DNA from: Ammoniphilus oxalaticus | GTDB lineage: Bacteria; Bacillota; Bacilli; Aneurinibacillales; RAOX-1 | DNA: 64,000 nt | Reading direction: 5' to 3' | Assembly: GCF_003609605.1 (NCBI RefSeq) | Contig: NZ_MCHY01000009.1 | Coordinates: forward strand, 1-64,000 | Shown here: positions 37,283 to 48,681 of the stretch, piece after piece | Layout: the number at the start of each line of letters is the position of its first letter | Numbering within the stretch: position 1 is the first letter of the stretch | Translations under genes and position numbers: made by a program | The notes under the pieces: model-generated | The model's input: only the letters and a program-made list of their open reading frames with translations | Database searches by the model: none | Told to the model about the DNA's origin: nothing

Positions 37283-38497
37283 ATGTTTTGCGAAAAAATC
37301 ACACTGAAATCAGGTCAAACAAGATGGGTTTGTGTCGCGGATGGTCCTCCCGATTCAGCGACCGGTAGAAGAAATCAAATCCGACGACGTGGAAAAACAA
37401 GAAGAGAAGCGATGAATAAAGTAAACGAGGTCATCAGGGGGTTTGAAATAGATGGAATCGATCAAAGAGTTGGAAAGAATATATCTTTCGATTCCCTCGC
37501 GGCAGAGTGGATTTCGACCTATGCCTTAACAGGAGTAAAGCGAAATACTGTGCGAATTCGAGAAAAAGAGATCAATATTTTGAATCGACATATTGCGAAC
37601 ATGCCCATTTCGGATATATCCCACTCCATGTATCAAAGGCTGGTCAATGAATTATCCGCCCAGTATGCTAGAACGACTGTCCAGGGGGTAAATACGACGG
37701 CTGGAATGATCTTTAAATATGCGGTGAGAGACAAGTTGGTTAAGGACGATCCAACCGCAGGCGTCATTGTTCCGAGGAAAAAGAGAACGGTTGAGGAGAT
37801 CGAATCTGATCCCATTGAAGAAAGGTATCTAGACACGAATGAATTAAACGACTTTTTAGATGTTGTTTTAAAGCATGGTCTGGATTTAGACATTGAGCGT
37901 TTCTATCTCTTAGCCTTTACAGGAATGCGCTCTGGTGAATTGTGCGCGCTTAAATGGTCAGACGTTGATTTTGAGAAGAATACAATCAGGATTACAAAGA
38001 CGATTTATAACGAAAGCAATAATATGAGGGAGTATGAATTGACGCCGCCTAAGACGGAGGGCTCTATTCGCCAAATTGAATTAGAAGAGGAGATCATGCA
38101 ACTGCTTAAGTCGCACCGCAGGCGCCGATTAAAAATAAAATTAAGCTTTCAACATGAGTTAGAGGAATACCATGATGAGGATTTTGTTTTTTGCAGACCG
38201 AACGGTTACCCATTCATTCAAAAGAACATCGGCGATCGAATGCGCCGACTATTGGCATACACAAACATTAAAAAGAATGCTACTCCGCATATTTTTAGGC
38301 ACTCGCACATCAGCATGATGGCAGAAGCTGAAATTGATTTAGCGACAATCATGGAGCGAGTCGGTCATGACGATCCGCAAACGACTTTAAGAATCTATAC
38401 GCATGTTACCAAGAAAATGAAAGAGGATGCTTCCCATAAGATTTCCACCTTATACGAAAGCACCCTCAAAAACATTGATTTTAGACAGTCACAATAA
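37283..38497 (+). CDS. Prophage integrase (tyrosine recombinase)
   Basis: 404 residues from ATG 37283 (AAGGAG, 9 nt; the TTG at 37274 is not needed). AP2-like DNA-binding start KITLKSGQTRWVCVADGPPD, then a SAM-like core-binding domain (LAAEWISTYALTGVKRNTVR). Catalytic residues: R in TGMRSGELCALKW (about 213), H-x-x-R in HIFRHSH (336-339), H in VGHDDP and Tyr at about 372 (LRIYTHV). Last gene of the element, next to groEL, so it defines the right end. Confidence 0.96.
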   Translation: MFCEKITLKSGQTRWVCVADGPPDSATGRRNQIRRRGKTRREAMNKVNEVIRGFEIDGIDQRVGKNISFDSLAAEWISTYALTGVKRNTVRIREKEINILNRHIANMPISDISHSMYQRLVNELSAQYARTTVQGVNTTAGMIFKYAVRDKLVKDDPTAGVIVPRKKRTVEEIESDPIEERYLDTNELNDFLDVVLKHGLDLDIERFYLLAFTGMRSGELCALKWSDVDFEKNTIRITKTIYNESNNMREYELTPPKTEGSIRQIELEEEIMQLLKSHRRRRLKIKLSFQHELEEYHDEDFVFCRPNGYPFIQKNIGDRMRRLLAYTNIKKNATPHIFRHSHISMMAEAEIDLATIMERVGHDDPQTTLRIYTHVTKKMKEDASHKISTLYESTLKNIDFRQSQ

Positions 38498-38586
38498 ATA
38501 ATGTTATCTTTCTGTGACTTTTATTGAAATTCACCTTTAAAAAGGTGGGTTAAACCCTTGATACTACTGGGTTTTTGTGGCGGTCA
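38498..38586. other. Prophage-groEL junction, probable attachment region
   Basis: The 89 bp between integrase and groEL stops hold a perfect repeat CACCTTT-AA-AAAGGTG (38532-38547) and a second AAACCC-11 nt-GGGTTT (38552-38574). The second reads TTTTTG on plus and is a likely integrase terminator. The core attachment sequence cannot be set because the other prophage end is outside the window. Confidence 0.55.
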
Positions 38587-40278
<1,692 letters not shown>

Positions 40279-40283
40279 CTATA

Positions 40284-40565
40284 TTATTGAATAATAGCCA
40301 GAATATCGCTTTCACGCATAATTAGTAGTTCTTTGTCTCCGAACTCAACTTCTGTGCCAGCATATTTTGAGAAAATTACCTTATCGCCTTCTTTTACTTC
40401 AAGCGCAACGCGCTCCCCGTTTTCAATGATGCCAGGGCCAACGGCTACAACCCGACCTTCTTGAGGCTTTTCCTTAGCTGTGTCTGGTAATACAATGCCA
40501 CTTGCAGTAGTTTCTTCTTGAGCGATAGCTTCGATAACTACGCGATCACCTAATGGTCTTAACAC
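40284..40565 (-). CDS. groES: Co-chaperonin GroES
   Basis: 93 residues, ATG start with [27 protein letters not shown], the mobile loop [18 protein letters not shown] and [19 protein letters not shown] are typical. Caps the GroEL chamber. Promoter and a perfect CIRCE operator lie immediately upstream. Confidence 0.98.
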   Translation of the reverse strand: MLRPLGDRVVIEAIAQEETTASGIVLPDTAKEKPQEGRVVAVGPGIIENGERVALEVKEGDKVIFSKYAGTEVEFGDKELLIMRESDILAIIQ

Positions 40566-40600
40566 TTTGAAACACCCTCCTTAAAAGACTTACGGTTTTG

Positions 40601-40627
40601 TTAGCACTCTGATATCGTGAGTGCTAA
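40601..40627. promoter_or_regulatory. CIRCE operator (HrcA binding site)
   Basis: Perfect TTAGCACTC, 9-bp spacer, GAGTGCTAA. Bound by HrcA in Firmicutes; derepressed by heat shock through GroEL titration. Confidence 0.98.
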
Positions 40628-40637
40628 TACAATTATT

Positions 40638-40666
40638 ATATTAGTCATTTTTCCCAAACTTTGCAA
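40638..40666 (-). promoter_or_regulatory. groESL promoter (sigma A type)
   Basis: TTGCAA (40666-40661), 17-bp spacer, TAATAT (40643-40638). Transcription would start inside or at the edge of the CIRCE element, as in other Bacillales. Confidence 0.75.
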
Positions 40667-40775
40667 GCCCTTTTTGCTTTTTTATTAAAAAAACTTGCTA
40701 AGTTGAAAAAATATCCCTTTCCATCCTATCCTTTTTATTTTATTTCATACCCCATACCTAAATTAAACAACAGAA

Positions 40776-40802
40776 AGAACCCGACACAGTTTATCGGGTT
40801 CT
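40776..40802. terminator. Terminator after tatC
   Basis: AGAACCCGA (40776-40784) and exact complement (40794-40802), 9-nt loop. T-rich on both sides; read on minus it follows the tatC stop. Confidence 0.65.
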
Positions 40803-40804
40803 TG

Positions 40805-41578
40805 TTAGTCGTCATCCGTTCGAATCGTTGCGAACTCTTCTTCATATCGCGCTTGTCTCGCAAGCTGTTTTCGATAGATTCGTTTAGAAAGAATAATACT
40901 AATCTCATAAAGAATGATGATTGGAATCGTAACGACAATATTAGATATAAAATCAGGCGGTGTGATCATTGCCGCAACAATCACGGATAGCAACATGGCG
41001 TACTTACGAAATTTAATCAATAGCGGCGGATTGACAACGCGAATCGATGTTAAGAACAAGATGATGATCGGCAGCTCAAACAATAGACTAATCGGTAAGA
41101 TTAGATTAAACAGAAATTGAAAGTATTGCGTTAGTCCATATGTTTCGCTCGCCCCCAACATTTGGGAAAAACCGGATAAAAACCCAATAATCAATGGAAA
41201 AAGGAAATAATATCCGAATAATAATCCAATAATGAGTAATAGAAAAGAAAAGGGAATATACGCCGCGATTGCCTTCCGCTCTTCCTCCATCAAGCCTGGG
41301 GATACAAATCTCCAAATATGGTATAGGATTAGCGGCAACGTGAACGCTAAGGCAATCACAAACGCCACTTGCATATAAATACGCAACGCATCCGACAGAC
41401 CAAACACATACCAGTCCTCAATATTTACGGCAATCGGATCATTTTTGATATGTTCTACTACCGGACCCGCGACAAGAAAGCCAAATATAAGGGCAACGAC
41501 AAAGCCGCTAATGATCCAGATCAAGCGTTTTCGTAACTCGGAAAGATGCTCTACGACGGACATTTGATTATCATTCAT
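40805..41578 (-). CDS. tatC: Sec-independent translocase subunit TatC
   Basis: 257 residues; ATG 41578 overlaps the rex stop (an internal ATG at 41563 is also possible). Conserved start SVVEHLSELRKRL, six hydrophobic helices, and the first-loop motif with WYVFGLSDAL and FWRFVSPGLMEEERK-like text (here IWRFVSPGLMEEER). Core receptor of the twin-arginine export pathway for folded proteins. No tatA is adjacent, unlike B. subtilis tatAY-tatCY, so TatA must be encoded elsewhere. Confidence 0.95.
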   Translation of the reverse strand: MNDNQMSVVEHLSELRKRLIWIISGFVVALIFGFLVAGPVVEHIKNDPIAVNIEDWYVFGLSDALRIYMQVAFVIALAFTLPLILYHIWRFVSPGLMEEERKAIAAYIPFSFLLLIIGLLFGYYFLFPLIIGFLSGFSQMLGASETYGLTQYFQFLFNLILPISLLFELPIIILFLTSIRVVNPPLLIKFRKYAMLLSVIVAAMITPPDFISNIVVTIPIIILYEISIILSKRIYRKQLARQARYEEEFATIRTDDD

Positions 41579-42218
41579 CTTCGTCTACAATCCCCGCGTT
41601 CGTATTTTTCATAAAGTAAATCAGCGATTGAAGTTCGATGCTTAAATCAATGTGATGAATAACAACTTCCTCAGGAACTTGCAGGCGAGTAGGCGTAAAA
41701 TTAAGGACTCCTTTAATGCCTGATCTGACTAACTGATTGGTTACCCCCTGAGCCGCATGAACAGGAACAGCGAGAACAGCGACGAGCACATCTTCCTTTT
41801 TAATGATACCCTCCATACGATCTAACGAGTAAATTGGAACCCCGTTTATTTCCTGCCCAATCTTCGTCGGATCGGTCTCAAACGCGGCGACAATCAACGC
41901 GTTATTTTTAAGAAAATCATATTGAATCAACGCGGTCCCAAGATTCCCAACCCCTATTAGCACAACATGGGTCATTTCATCTTGTTTTAAAAACTCCCGC
42001 AAAAATTGGATGAGATATTGCACATCATAGCCGTACCCCTTTTTTCCAAGAGCGCCTAAATACGAAAGATCTCGACGAATCGTAGCTGGATCAATGTTTA
42101 AGGACCGACTAATCTCCGCTGACGAGATTCTACGCACACCTAGCGAGGCTAGCCGATCCAAATATCGGTAATACACAGGAAGTCTTCTTGCAGTCACCTT
42201 TGGAATCTGTTGGCCCAC
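41571..42218 (-). CDS. rex: Redox-sensing repressor Rex
   Basis: 215 residues from GTG 42218 (AGGGGG 8 nt upstream). That length equals B. subtilis Rex, while the longer frame to 42269 lies in the upstream gene. Winged helix RRLPVYYRYLDRLASLG and SAEISRSLNIDPATIRRDLS; NADH-binding Rossmann motif GVGNLG; C-terminal IHHIDLSIELQSLIYF for domain swapping. Senses the NADH/NAD+ ratio and represses fermentative and respiratory genes. Confidence 0.96.
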   Translation of the reverse strand: MGQQIPKVTARRLPVYYRYLDRLASLGVRRISSAEISRSLNIDPATIRRDLSYLGALGKKGYGYDVQYLIQFLREFLKQDEMTHVVLIGVGNLGTALIQYDFLKNNALIVAAFETDPTKIGQEINGVPIYSLDRMEGIIKKEDVLVAVLAVPVHAAQGVTNQLVRSGIKGVLNFTPTRLQVPEEVVIHHIDLSIELQSLIYFMKNTNAGIVDEDE

Positions 42219-42243
42219 TTTATTCACCCCCTTGAACCTGTCA

Positions 42244-43236
42244 TCAGGTATGAAACCCTCCGTATCCAATGGAGATAATATCAGACTCCGTTATTTTCTC
42301 TCCGACCAATACTCTGGGCAGAAAGACATCAAACGACGTGAATGAATCATGAATAACACAGCCTGGCAGTCCTAGAATCGGAATTTCTCCTAAATAAGCA
42401 ACGAGCAACATCGAGCCGGGCAGCATCGGTATACCATACCGAACGATATCCGCGCCAACAGCCTTGATCGCTCCTGGGGTGCGATCGTCTGGGTCTACTG
42501 ACATCCCCCCCGTTACGAGGATCAAATCCGCCTTTTCTTGCTCAACAAAATAACGAATTTCCGCTTGAATCGCGTCTAGTTCATCGTCAGCAAATCGTTG
42601 TCCCAAAACTTTCGAGCCGAATGCTTTCAACTTGTCTTTTAGAACGGGACCAAATCGGTCCTCAATCCGTCCTGTAAATACTTCGCTGCCGGTCGTTACG
42701 ATTCCAACCTTTTTCTTTTGAAAAGGCTTCACCTCGATCGCCGGTAAAGATTGAAGTTGTTCGACTCGTTTGACCTTCTCTTCCTCAATAATCAGTGGAA
42801 TCGGTCGAATCCCCGCTAACGATTGATCAGCTTGAACGACTCGGTCAGACAATAACGTGGATACAGAGATCCCTTCAATCTGGTTCGCTTGTTCAACAGC
42901 CGTTGGGTCCACCTTCAATAGACCGTGGATGGCGGATTTTAAAGTCATCTTCCCTTCAACGGGACCTGTCAAATACACATGCTCCCCCGCAAATGCGCGG
43001 GCCATTCGTTCCGCCGCTTCGTTTTCATGCAGAAAACCTTGCGGAGTATCCATAATGTAAATATGGCGCTTACCGATGTCGAGCAGCAGTGGAATGTCCT
43101 CCTCTGTGATGACATGCCCCGCTTGAAAGACCCGCCCCTTAAAAGCGCCTGGAACAATCTGTGTCAGGTCATGTCCCAATTTCATTCCAATCGCATCTTC
43201 AACCCGAACTTCTTTCAAGTACGTCGGTTTCACCAC
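42244..43236 (-). CDS. MoeA-like molybdopterin-binding protein
   Basis: 330 residues. The second half contains KKVGIVTTGSEVFTGRIEDR, VTGGMSVDPDDRTPGAIKAV and GLPGCVIHDSFTSFDVFLPR, the MoCF-binding fold. The N-terminal half (VRVEDAIGMKLGHDLTQIVP) is short compared with MoeA, and no complete MoeA domain II/IV layout is seen. It belongs to a Firmicute family related to MoeA/MoaB of unclear exact reaction. Overlaps the MoaB gene by 7 nt, suggesting a shared role in molybdenum cofactor handling. Confidence 0.85.
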   Translation of the reverse strand: MVKPTYLKEVRVEDAIGMKLGHDLTQIVPGAFKGRVFQAGHVITEEDIPLLLDIGKRHIYIMDTPQGFLHENEAAERMARAFAGEHVYLTGPVEGKMTLKSAIHGLLKVDPTAVEQANQIEGISVSTLLSDRVVQADQSLAGIRPIPLIIEEEKVKRVEQLQSLPAIEVKPFQKKKVGIVTTGSEVFTGRIEDRFGPVLKDKLKAFGSKVLGQRFADDELDAIQAEIRYFVEQEKADLILVTGGMSVDPDDRTPGAIKAVGADIVRYGIPMLPGSMLLVAYLGEIPILGLPGCVIHDSFTSFDVFLPRVLVGEKITESDIISIGYGGFHT

Positions 43237-43745
43237 GTTTCCTCCCTAGTAATTGAGCCCTCTCCAACCTTTCCTTGAATGATGTTAAGGGCATGAGGGA
43301 TTTGATCTACAATTGCTGTAAAGCACTCCTCAACCCCCTTTGGGTTCCCAGGGAAGTTAATAACCAGCGTGTTGCCGCGTGTGCCCGAAACGGCGCGCGT
43401 TAACATCGCTCGTCTTGAGTTCTCTAGTGAAGCGCGTCTCATCTCCTCCGCTAAACCAGGCACCGTTCGATCGATGATAGATTCCGTTGCTTCGGGCGTA
43501 ACGTCTTCAGGACTTAATCCTGTGCCGCCGACGGTAATCAGCAGTTCCACTTTCTCTCTATCGATCAATTCAATAAACGCCTCTTTTAGGTGTTCAATAT
43601 CGTCTGGCACTACACGATGCAAACAGATTTCACTATCAAGCTCTCTTTTTAACAGTTCAACTAATTTAGCTACGCTATCATTCTCTCTTTCACCGCGATA
43701 AATAGAGTTACTTGAGGTAATGACGCCGATTTTATACGTAGACAT
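43230..43745 (-). CDS. moaB: MoaB/Mog-type molybdopterin adenylyltransferase
   Basis: 171 residues from ATG 43745 (AAGGAGGATACT). YKIGVITSSNSIYRGEREND, the binding loop LITVGGTGLSPEDVTPEATE and LVINFPGNPKGVEECF are diagnostic. Adenylylates or binds molybdopterin during cofactor synthesis. Where B. subtilis has moaC next to rex, this organism has MoaB and a MoeA-like protein. Confidence 0.92.
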   Translation of the reverse strand: MSTYKIGVITSSNSIYRGERENDSVAKLVELLKRELDSEICLHRVVPDDIEHLKEAFIELIDREKVELLITVGGTGLSPEDVTPEATESIIDRTVPGLAEEMRRASLENSRRAMLTRAVSGTRGNTLVINFPGNPKGVEECFTAIVDQIPHALNIIQGKVGEGSITREETW

Positions 43746-43811
43746 AGTATCCTCCTTCGTTAGTACCAAGAATCACTTATATTGTACATGATTTCACAAC
43801 TGATTTCTTGC

Positions 43812-44384
43812 TCATTTTTTACAAATAATTGTTTCCTGTTCGGTAATAATTAAATCAACCCGAAAATCATGTTCTTCCATCGGCGCTTCCTCCATCAATT
43901 GTTCCGAAAAACAAGGCGCAAGCAAAGGTGGACGCGGATCTAACTTTGCTAGAAACCGATCATAAAAACCGCCGCCATACCCGATTCTTCCTCCCTTACG
44001 ATCAAAACCGACACCCGGCATGACGATGAGATCGATTTCACTCGGGTCAACCTGTTTTGAACGCAGCGGATCAGGTTCTAAAATACCGTAAACGCCAGGT
44101 TGGAGTTGGTCCCATCGTTCAAAATAGTAAAGTGTCATCTGTTTATTTTTCATATCGGCAAGTGGAATAGCGACCTGTTTCCCATCCGCTAACGCCTGTT
44201 CTAGCAAAGAACGTAGATCTATCTCATGGTCAAACGGTACAAAGCTAAATAACAGCTTAGATTTCTGATAGAGAGTATTACGCAAGATCTGTTCAACAAT
44301 CAACGATGACTTCGCTTGTCGAACGTCAGCTGGCATTTCCCCGCGTCTTGTTAAAATTTGTTTTCTTATTTCCTTCTTTATCAA
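43812..44384 (-). CDS. fthC: 5-formyltetrahydrofolate cyclo-ligase
   Basis: 190 residues, TTG start (44384) with AAAGGGGG. Basic ATP-binding start KKEIRKQILTRRGEMPADVR. Substrate region DLIVMPGVGFDRKGGRIGYG followed by GFYDRFL. Converts 5-formyl-THF to methenyl-THF with ATP. Divergent from ydiF; close to the rex cluster but with its own upstream region. Confidence 0.94.
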   Translation of the reverse strand: MIKKEIRKQILTRRGEMPADVRQAKSSLIVEQILRNTLYQKSKLLFSFVPFDHEIDLRSLLEQALADGKQVAIPLADMKNKQMTLYYFERWDQLQPGVYGILEPDPLRSKQVDPSEIDLIVMPGVGFDRKGGRIGYGGGFYDRFLAKLDPRPPLLAPCFSEQLMEEAPMEEHDFRVDLIITEQETIICKK

Positions 44385-44464
44385 GAAGAAACCCCCTTTC
44401 CTCTTCTACTTTTATGAATGGAATATGATAAACTAGAATGGTAATCTGACTTGAGGTGACAACC

Positions 44465-46402
44465 ATGATTTTATTACAAACGGTTAACGTTTCCAAATCG
44501 TTTGGAGCGGATCCGATTCTTTCAGATATTAGTTTACAAATCCAAACGGGAGATCGGATCGGCCTCGTCGGTGTGAATGGAGCCGGAAAATCCACACTAC
44601 TTAAAATAATAACAGGGCAAATGTTACCCGATCAAGGCGAAGTCCGGAAATCGCGGGATATTCAACTCATATACTTAGCCCAGGATAGCGGCCTTGAATC
44701 TGACAAAACGATCTGGGATGAAATGATCTCGGTTTTTGCGGCGCTCCAAGAGAAAGAAAGAGAATTACGCGAGATTGAAGCGAGTATGGGGCAAAAAATG
44801 TCCGAACAAGACCATGAGCGGCTTTTGCAACAGTACGCCATTTTATCGGAGGAGTTCTCCGATGCGGGCGGCTACCAATATGAGGCGAATATTCGCGGCG
44901 TGTTACACGGTCTCCGTTTTTATGAAGACGATTACGGCGCCCAAATCTCTTCCCTCAGCGGCGGACAAAAGACACGTTTAGCTTTATGCAAGTTGTTGCT
45001 TACCCAACCAGAAGTGCTCGTCCTGGATGAACCGACAAACTACCTTGACATTGAAACGCTAACCTGGATGGAACGATATCTGCATCATTATTCCGGGGCT
45101 GTTTTAGTCGTCTCGCATGATCGCTACTTCCTAGACGCGCTTGTCACAATGATCTATGAGATCGAACGAACCCAATGTCAACGCTTTGTCGGCAATTACA
45201 CAAAGTATTTAGAACAAAAGGCCGAGCAAATTCAACGACAAATGGCCACATTTGAAAAGCAACAAGCGGAAATTAACCGGATGGAGGATTTTATCGCCCG
45301 AAACATCGCGCGCGCCTCAACAACTGGACGGGCTCAGAGTCGCAGAAGAATGCTAGATAAGATCGATCGAGTCGAACGACCTATTTCCGCGGAGAGAAGG
45401 GTTCATTTTACGTTTGATATTGATCGCGTCAGCGGCAACGAGGTGCTCAAGATAAATAATCTTTCCATTGGATATCCGTTGAACACATTAAGTTCAGGGC
45501 TTTCCTTTGATATCAATCGCGGTGAACGCGTCGCATTATTAGGTCCGAATGGGATCGGTAAATCAACGCTTCTTAAAACAATCATCGGCGAGCTGTCGCC
45601 GCTCAAAGGCGATTTCCAACTCGGTTCGAACGTTTCAATCGGTTATTATGATCAGGAGCAACAGGAGCTTGATTCCGATAAAACGGTTCTTCATGAGTTG
45701 TGGGATGAATATCGTCAACTTACTGAACAGGAAATACGAACGGTGCTTGGTAACTTCTTGTTTAGCGGTGACGATGTTTTAAAGAAAGTTTCTGCCCTTA
45801 GCGGCGGAGAAAAAGCGCGGATCAGCCTTGCTAAACTGATGCTGCAAAATTCCAACTTTCTGATCCTAGATGAGCCTACTAACCACCTGGACATTTACAG
45901 TAAAGAGGTGCTTGAAAACGCGTTAGAGGACTACCCCGGAACGATTTTATTCGTTTCTCACGATCGTTATTTTTTGAATCGAATGGCGACCAGAGTGATC
46001 GAATTATCTGCGAGCGGTTCCGCTAGTTATCTTGGTAACTATGATTACTATGTAGAGAAGAAACAAGAGTTAGATGAGTTAGGAAAACTTCCAGCGCCGA
46101 AAGAGAAAGCCCCTACCGCAGCCGAACAAGATTCAGATAAAAAGGCTACCGATAAAGAAGCTTTTTTTGCGGATAAAGAACAACAACGTATTGAAAGACA
46201 ACGTAAACGAAAAATTGAAGAAGTGGAGCGCCAAATTGATTTGTTAGAATCCAAGATTAGTGACTTTGAACTTGAACTTTGTAAACCTGAAGTATTTGAA
46301 GATCCTTTAAGAGCTCTTGAAATTAATGAACAATTAGAATCCAAACAACAACAAGTAGAAGAGCTGATGTTTAAATGGGAACAACTTCAAGAAGAAAACT
46401 GA
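44465..46402 (+). CDS. ydiF: ABC-F family ATPase YdiF
   Basis: 645 residues from ATG 44465 (GAGGTGACAACC). Two ATP-binding domains: Walker [10 protein letters not shown] and GPNGIGKST, signatures LSGGQKTR and LSGGEKAR, and Walker [12 protein letters not shown] and [11 protein letters not shown]. The linker between them contains [20 protein letters not shown] (ribosome-contacting part). A charged coiled-coil C-terminal extension follows. ABC-F proteins act on the ribosome, not in transport. Same neighbourhood as ydiF in B. subtilis. Confidence 0.95.
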   Translation: MILLQTVNVSKSFGADPILSDISLQIQTGDRIGLVGVNGAGKSTLLKIITGQMLPDQGEVRKSRDIQLIYLAQDSGLESDKTIWDEMISVFAALQEKERELREIEASMGQKMSEQDHERLLQQYAILSEEFSDAGGYQYEANIRGVLHGLRFYEDDYGAQISSLSGGQKTRLALCKLLLTQPEVLVLDEPTNYLDIETLTWMERYLHHYSGAVLVVSHDRYFLDALVTMIYEIERTQCQRFVGNYTKYLEQKAEQIQRQMATFEKQQAEINRMEDFIARNIARASTTGRAQSRRRMLDKIDRVERPISAERRVHFTFDIDRVSGNEVLKINNLSIGYPLNTLSSGLSFDINRGERVALLGPNGIGKSTLLKTIIGELSPLKGDFQLGSNVSIGYYDQEQQELDSDKTVLHELWDEYRQLTEQEIRTVLGNFLFSGDDVLKKVSALSGGEKARISLAKLMLQNSNFLILDEPTNHLDIYSKEVLENALEDYPGTILFVSHDRYFLNRMATRVIELSASGSASYLGNYDYYVEKKQELDELGKLPAPKEKAPTAAEQDSDKKATDKEAFFADKEQQRIERQRKRKIEEVERQIDLLESKISDFELELCKPEVFEDPLRALEINEQLESKQQQVEELMFKWEQLQEEN

Positions 46403-46409
46403 ATTTAAA

Positions 46410-46439
46410 TTGAGCCTATTCGCGCAAAAATAGGCTCAA
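46410..46439. terminator. Bidirectional terminator
   Basis: TTGAGCCTATT and exact complement (46410-46420 with 46429-46439), 8-nt loop, between the converging ydiF and the membrane-phosphatase gene. Confidence 0.7.
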
Positions 46440-48646
46440 TCATTTGTTAAACGGTCGTCATGCGGTTTGAATCCTTCTTGTAAGCCAAGAAAGAGCATCG
46501 GCGCAATCATATAAATAATCGTTGTAGCTGCCGCCACAATTCCCGAATCATTGACAAGCAACGCCGTAACCGCTCCGATCGCGATACCAAAAAAGCCGCG
46601 AATGACATAAGGGCGCTGCTGCGCAAAAATGTGAATCATCCCGAATGGGCGGTAGCAAATAAATCCGAGCAAAAGAATCGAAGTAATAAATACTTTGCTC
46701 CATGCGGAAACGCCGATCAACTTCCAATTCATTTCCAATTTCCGTTGAATAATATTTTTAATCTCTAGTAAATCCCCTTGCATTAACTTTGTCATCGCCC
46801 TTCCAATATGTGACTGCGTCTGATCATCCCCGACTACATTCGCCATGAACATAACACCGATCGAAATCACAACCGCGCAGACTCCCCAAAAAAAGTAACG
46901 ACGGTTTAAACGCACATCAAACAAACGGAAGAAGGAAGCGCTGTACGCGGTCATCGCCGTAATCGCTCCACCCGCATTTGTGCCCCACCGAGGCAACGCG
47001 AAAAATAAAAGATACAGCCCGAAAACAAACACTGAGATCTGCTTTACCCACTTTTCTCTCCATTTTGTCAATTCTAACAACATCGCTAGGCTAAGGATCG
47101 AACTCCCAATCACAACTCCCATATACTCGTTTCCAATTCCATAAAATCGAGCCCCGATTACAGAATCATAGCCTAAATACGATCGTTTCATTAGCATCGA
47201 ATCAAATAACAGACCATCTATTAAAATAGGAAGCCAATTAACTACACTCACGATTAGAAAAATCCATGGAAAAGAAAGTCGAATTACGGCCGCAGCTAAT
47301 CCCATCCCAAGCGTTAACAAAAATAAAACAGTCCAACGCACGCTAAATAGGAACGGAAATAGCGGAAGGATCAAAAACAAAAATGGCGATAACGTAATTA
47401 AAAGCAGCAAAAACCGAATGAGCGCATTTCCCGTCCGATAGAAAACATGATTCGGCTTACTAAAATACCAGAAAGCTGTTGCCAATATTAAAATGACAAT
47501 TTGAAAAGTGACGTAGCCTGTCAAAACATCGGAGCGGGTGGCATAAATATGCTTGATCGATGTCCAATCCTTCCAAAAGTCAGCTTGACCCGCAATTGTT
47601 GTTATCGGTCGCCCCATCATTTGCTGTGGAACGGGTAGTTCAAGCCAAGATAAGATAGTCGGGGCAATATCAACATTGGTCACAATATTCGGTTGTCTTG
47701 TCGTCGACGAACTTAATATGCCCTGTTCTTGATTCGGATTCATTTGAACAAACGGCGCCATCATCGAACGGCTTTGCTCCGCATCTGGTGAAACCATTGG
47801 CGCTAACAATAAAATCATTTGCGATTCAGTCTGTTGCTCAACAAGCGTTTTCATGAACCGATTCAGCTCGGTAAGCGCCATCAATTTAGTCGTTTGAAAT
47901 TGCTGAGCATCCATCATTTCCTTTGCAGAAGAAAGTCGATACAAATCGCCCAATTCAACCGTAAGTAAAGAACTCTGTTTATCTTCCTCTATTTTCTTCA
48001 GTAGATAATCATAGTCTGTCACTACTCCATACACACGATCGGGTGCTTCACGGTTCGTATTTAGAGATATATCGCCTCCATTCAACAATCCGCGTTGATC
48101 CATTGCAATTAAAGGGGCAAACCTTATCTTCTTCTCTCCGACATCCGAATTTCCGTAAGCAGCTGCCTGTAACCCATGTTGACGAAGCGTCTCCCCTAGC
48201 AACCCCGCGCTCATCGTATAACCCGAGCTACGATTACTCTCTAAGATGGATTGAATACCCGGAACGACAATTCCTTCTTGAGTGACCTCATGCCCAGTCA
48301 ATTGTCGATACCAATCTTTTGCGGATGTCGCATGCAGTTCATCGCTTGTCATATACGATTCCACAGCGTTATTCGGACCGATCGCCCGAACACCGCTGCC
48401 AATCGTTATCGCGTTATTCACACCATTAATTTTCCCAGCCGTTCGAAGATTCATCGCCCCAATGGTTCCCTTATTCAACCAGTTAGCATCGGGCAAACCC
48501 TCTATTTGTCGAATATCCTCTAAAGAAAGGTGGTTGGCAAGAACAAGGATGACTCTTTTTGTCCGATCCATCGCGCTCGTCTCGATTGGAATAGACAAAA
48601 TCAAGCAACAAAACACCATTATTGTGGATAACCAATTCCTATTCAT
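46436..48646 (-). CDS. Large membrane protein with alkaline-phosphatase-like extracellular domain
   Basis: 736 residues, ATG start. Signal peptide at 1-25 (LSTIMVFCCLILSIPIETSA). A 350-residue extracellular part follows with VILVLANHLSLEDI at the start and NVDIAPTILSWLELPVPQQM then MGRPI, the end motif of phosphatase/sulfatase-fold proteins. The second half has about ten membrane helices. The catalytic residues of a phosphatase cannot be confirmed by eye. It lies between tsaD and ydiF, which are neighbours in B. subtilis, so it is an insertion in that order. Function unknown, possibly cell-envelope related. Confidence 0.78.
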   Translation of the reverse strand: MNRNWLSTIMVFCCLILSIPIETSAMDRTKRVILVLANHLSLEDIRQIEGLPDANWLNKGTIGAMNLRTAGKINGVNNAITIGSGVRAIGPNNAVESYMTSDELHATSAKDWYRQLTGHEVTQEGIVVPGIQSILESNRSSGYTMSAGLLGETLRQHGLQAAAYGNSDVGEKKIRFAPLIAMDQRGLLNGGDISLNTNREAPDRVYGVVTDYDYLLKKIEEDKQSSLLTVELGDLYRLSSAKEMMDAQQFQTTKLMALTELNRFMKTLVEQQTESQMILLLAPMVSPDAEQSRSMMAPFVQMNPNQEQGILSSSTTRQPNIVTNVDIAPTILSWLELPVPQQMMGRPITTIAGQADFWKDWTSIKHIYATRSDVLTGYVTFQIVILILATAFWYFSKPNHVFYRTGNALIRFLLLLITLSPFLFLILPLFPFLFSVRWTVLFLLTLGMGLAAAVIRLSFPWIFLIVSVVNWLPILIDGLLFDSMLMKRSYLGYDSVIGARFYGIGNEYMGVVIGSSILSLAMLLELTKWREKWVKQISVFVFGLYLLFFALPRWGTNAGGAITAMTAYSASFFRLFDVRLNRRYFFWGVCAVVISIGVMFMANVVGDDQTQSHIGRAMTKLMQGDLLEIKNIIQRKLEMNWKLIGVSAWSKVFITSILLLGFICYRPFGMIHIFAQQRPYVIRGFFGIAIGAVTALLVNDSGIVAAATTIIYMIAPMLFLGLQEGFKPHDDRLTND

Positions 48647-48681
48647 TCAGTTATTACACCTCCTCCACAGTGTCCACATAG

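Larger units (their letters stand above)
1..38560. mobile_element. PBSX/skin-like prophage (left end outside window)
   Basis: A continuous phage gene order is visible: integrase, ImmA and CI on the plus strand, then early, replication, packaging, head, sheath/tube, tape-measure, baseplate and fibre genes on the minus strand. Tail gene order and families (XkdU-T-S-R-Q-P-O-N-M-K-J-I-H) match PBSX of B. subtilis. The head module (SPP1-like portal, MuF-like minor head, Gp20-type scaffold) resembles the skin element. The contractile sheath and tube indicate a myovirus-type particle. The right boundary is inferred to lie in the 89-bp gap between the integrase stop and the groEL stop. The left boundary, lysis genes and second attachment site are not in the window. 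Whether the element is inducible or a domesticated tail-like element cannot be told, but all structural genes seen look intact. Confidence 0.96.
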
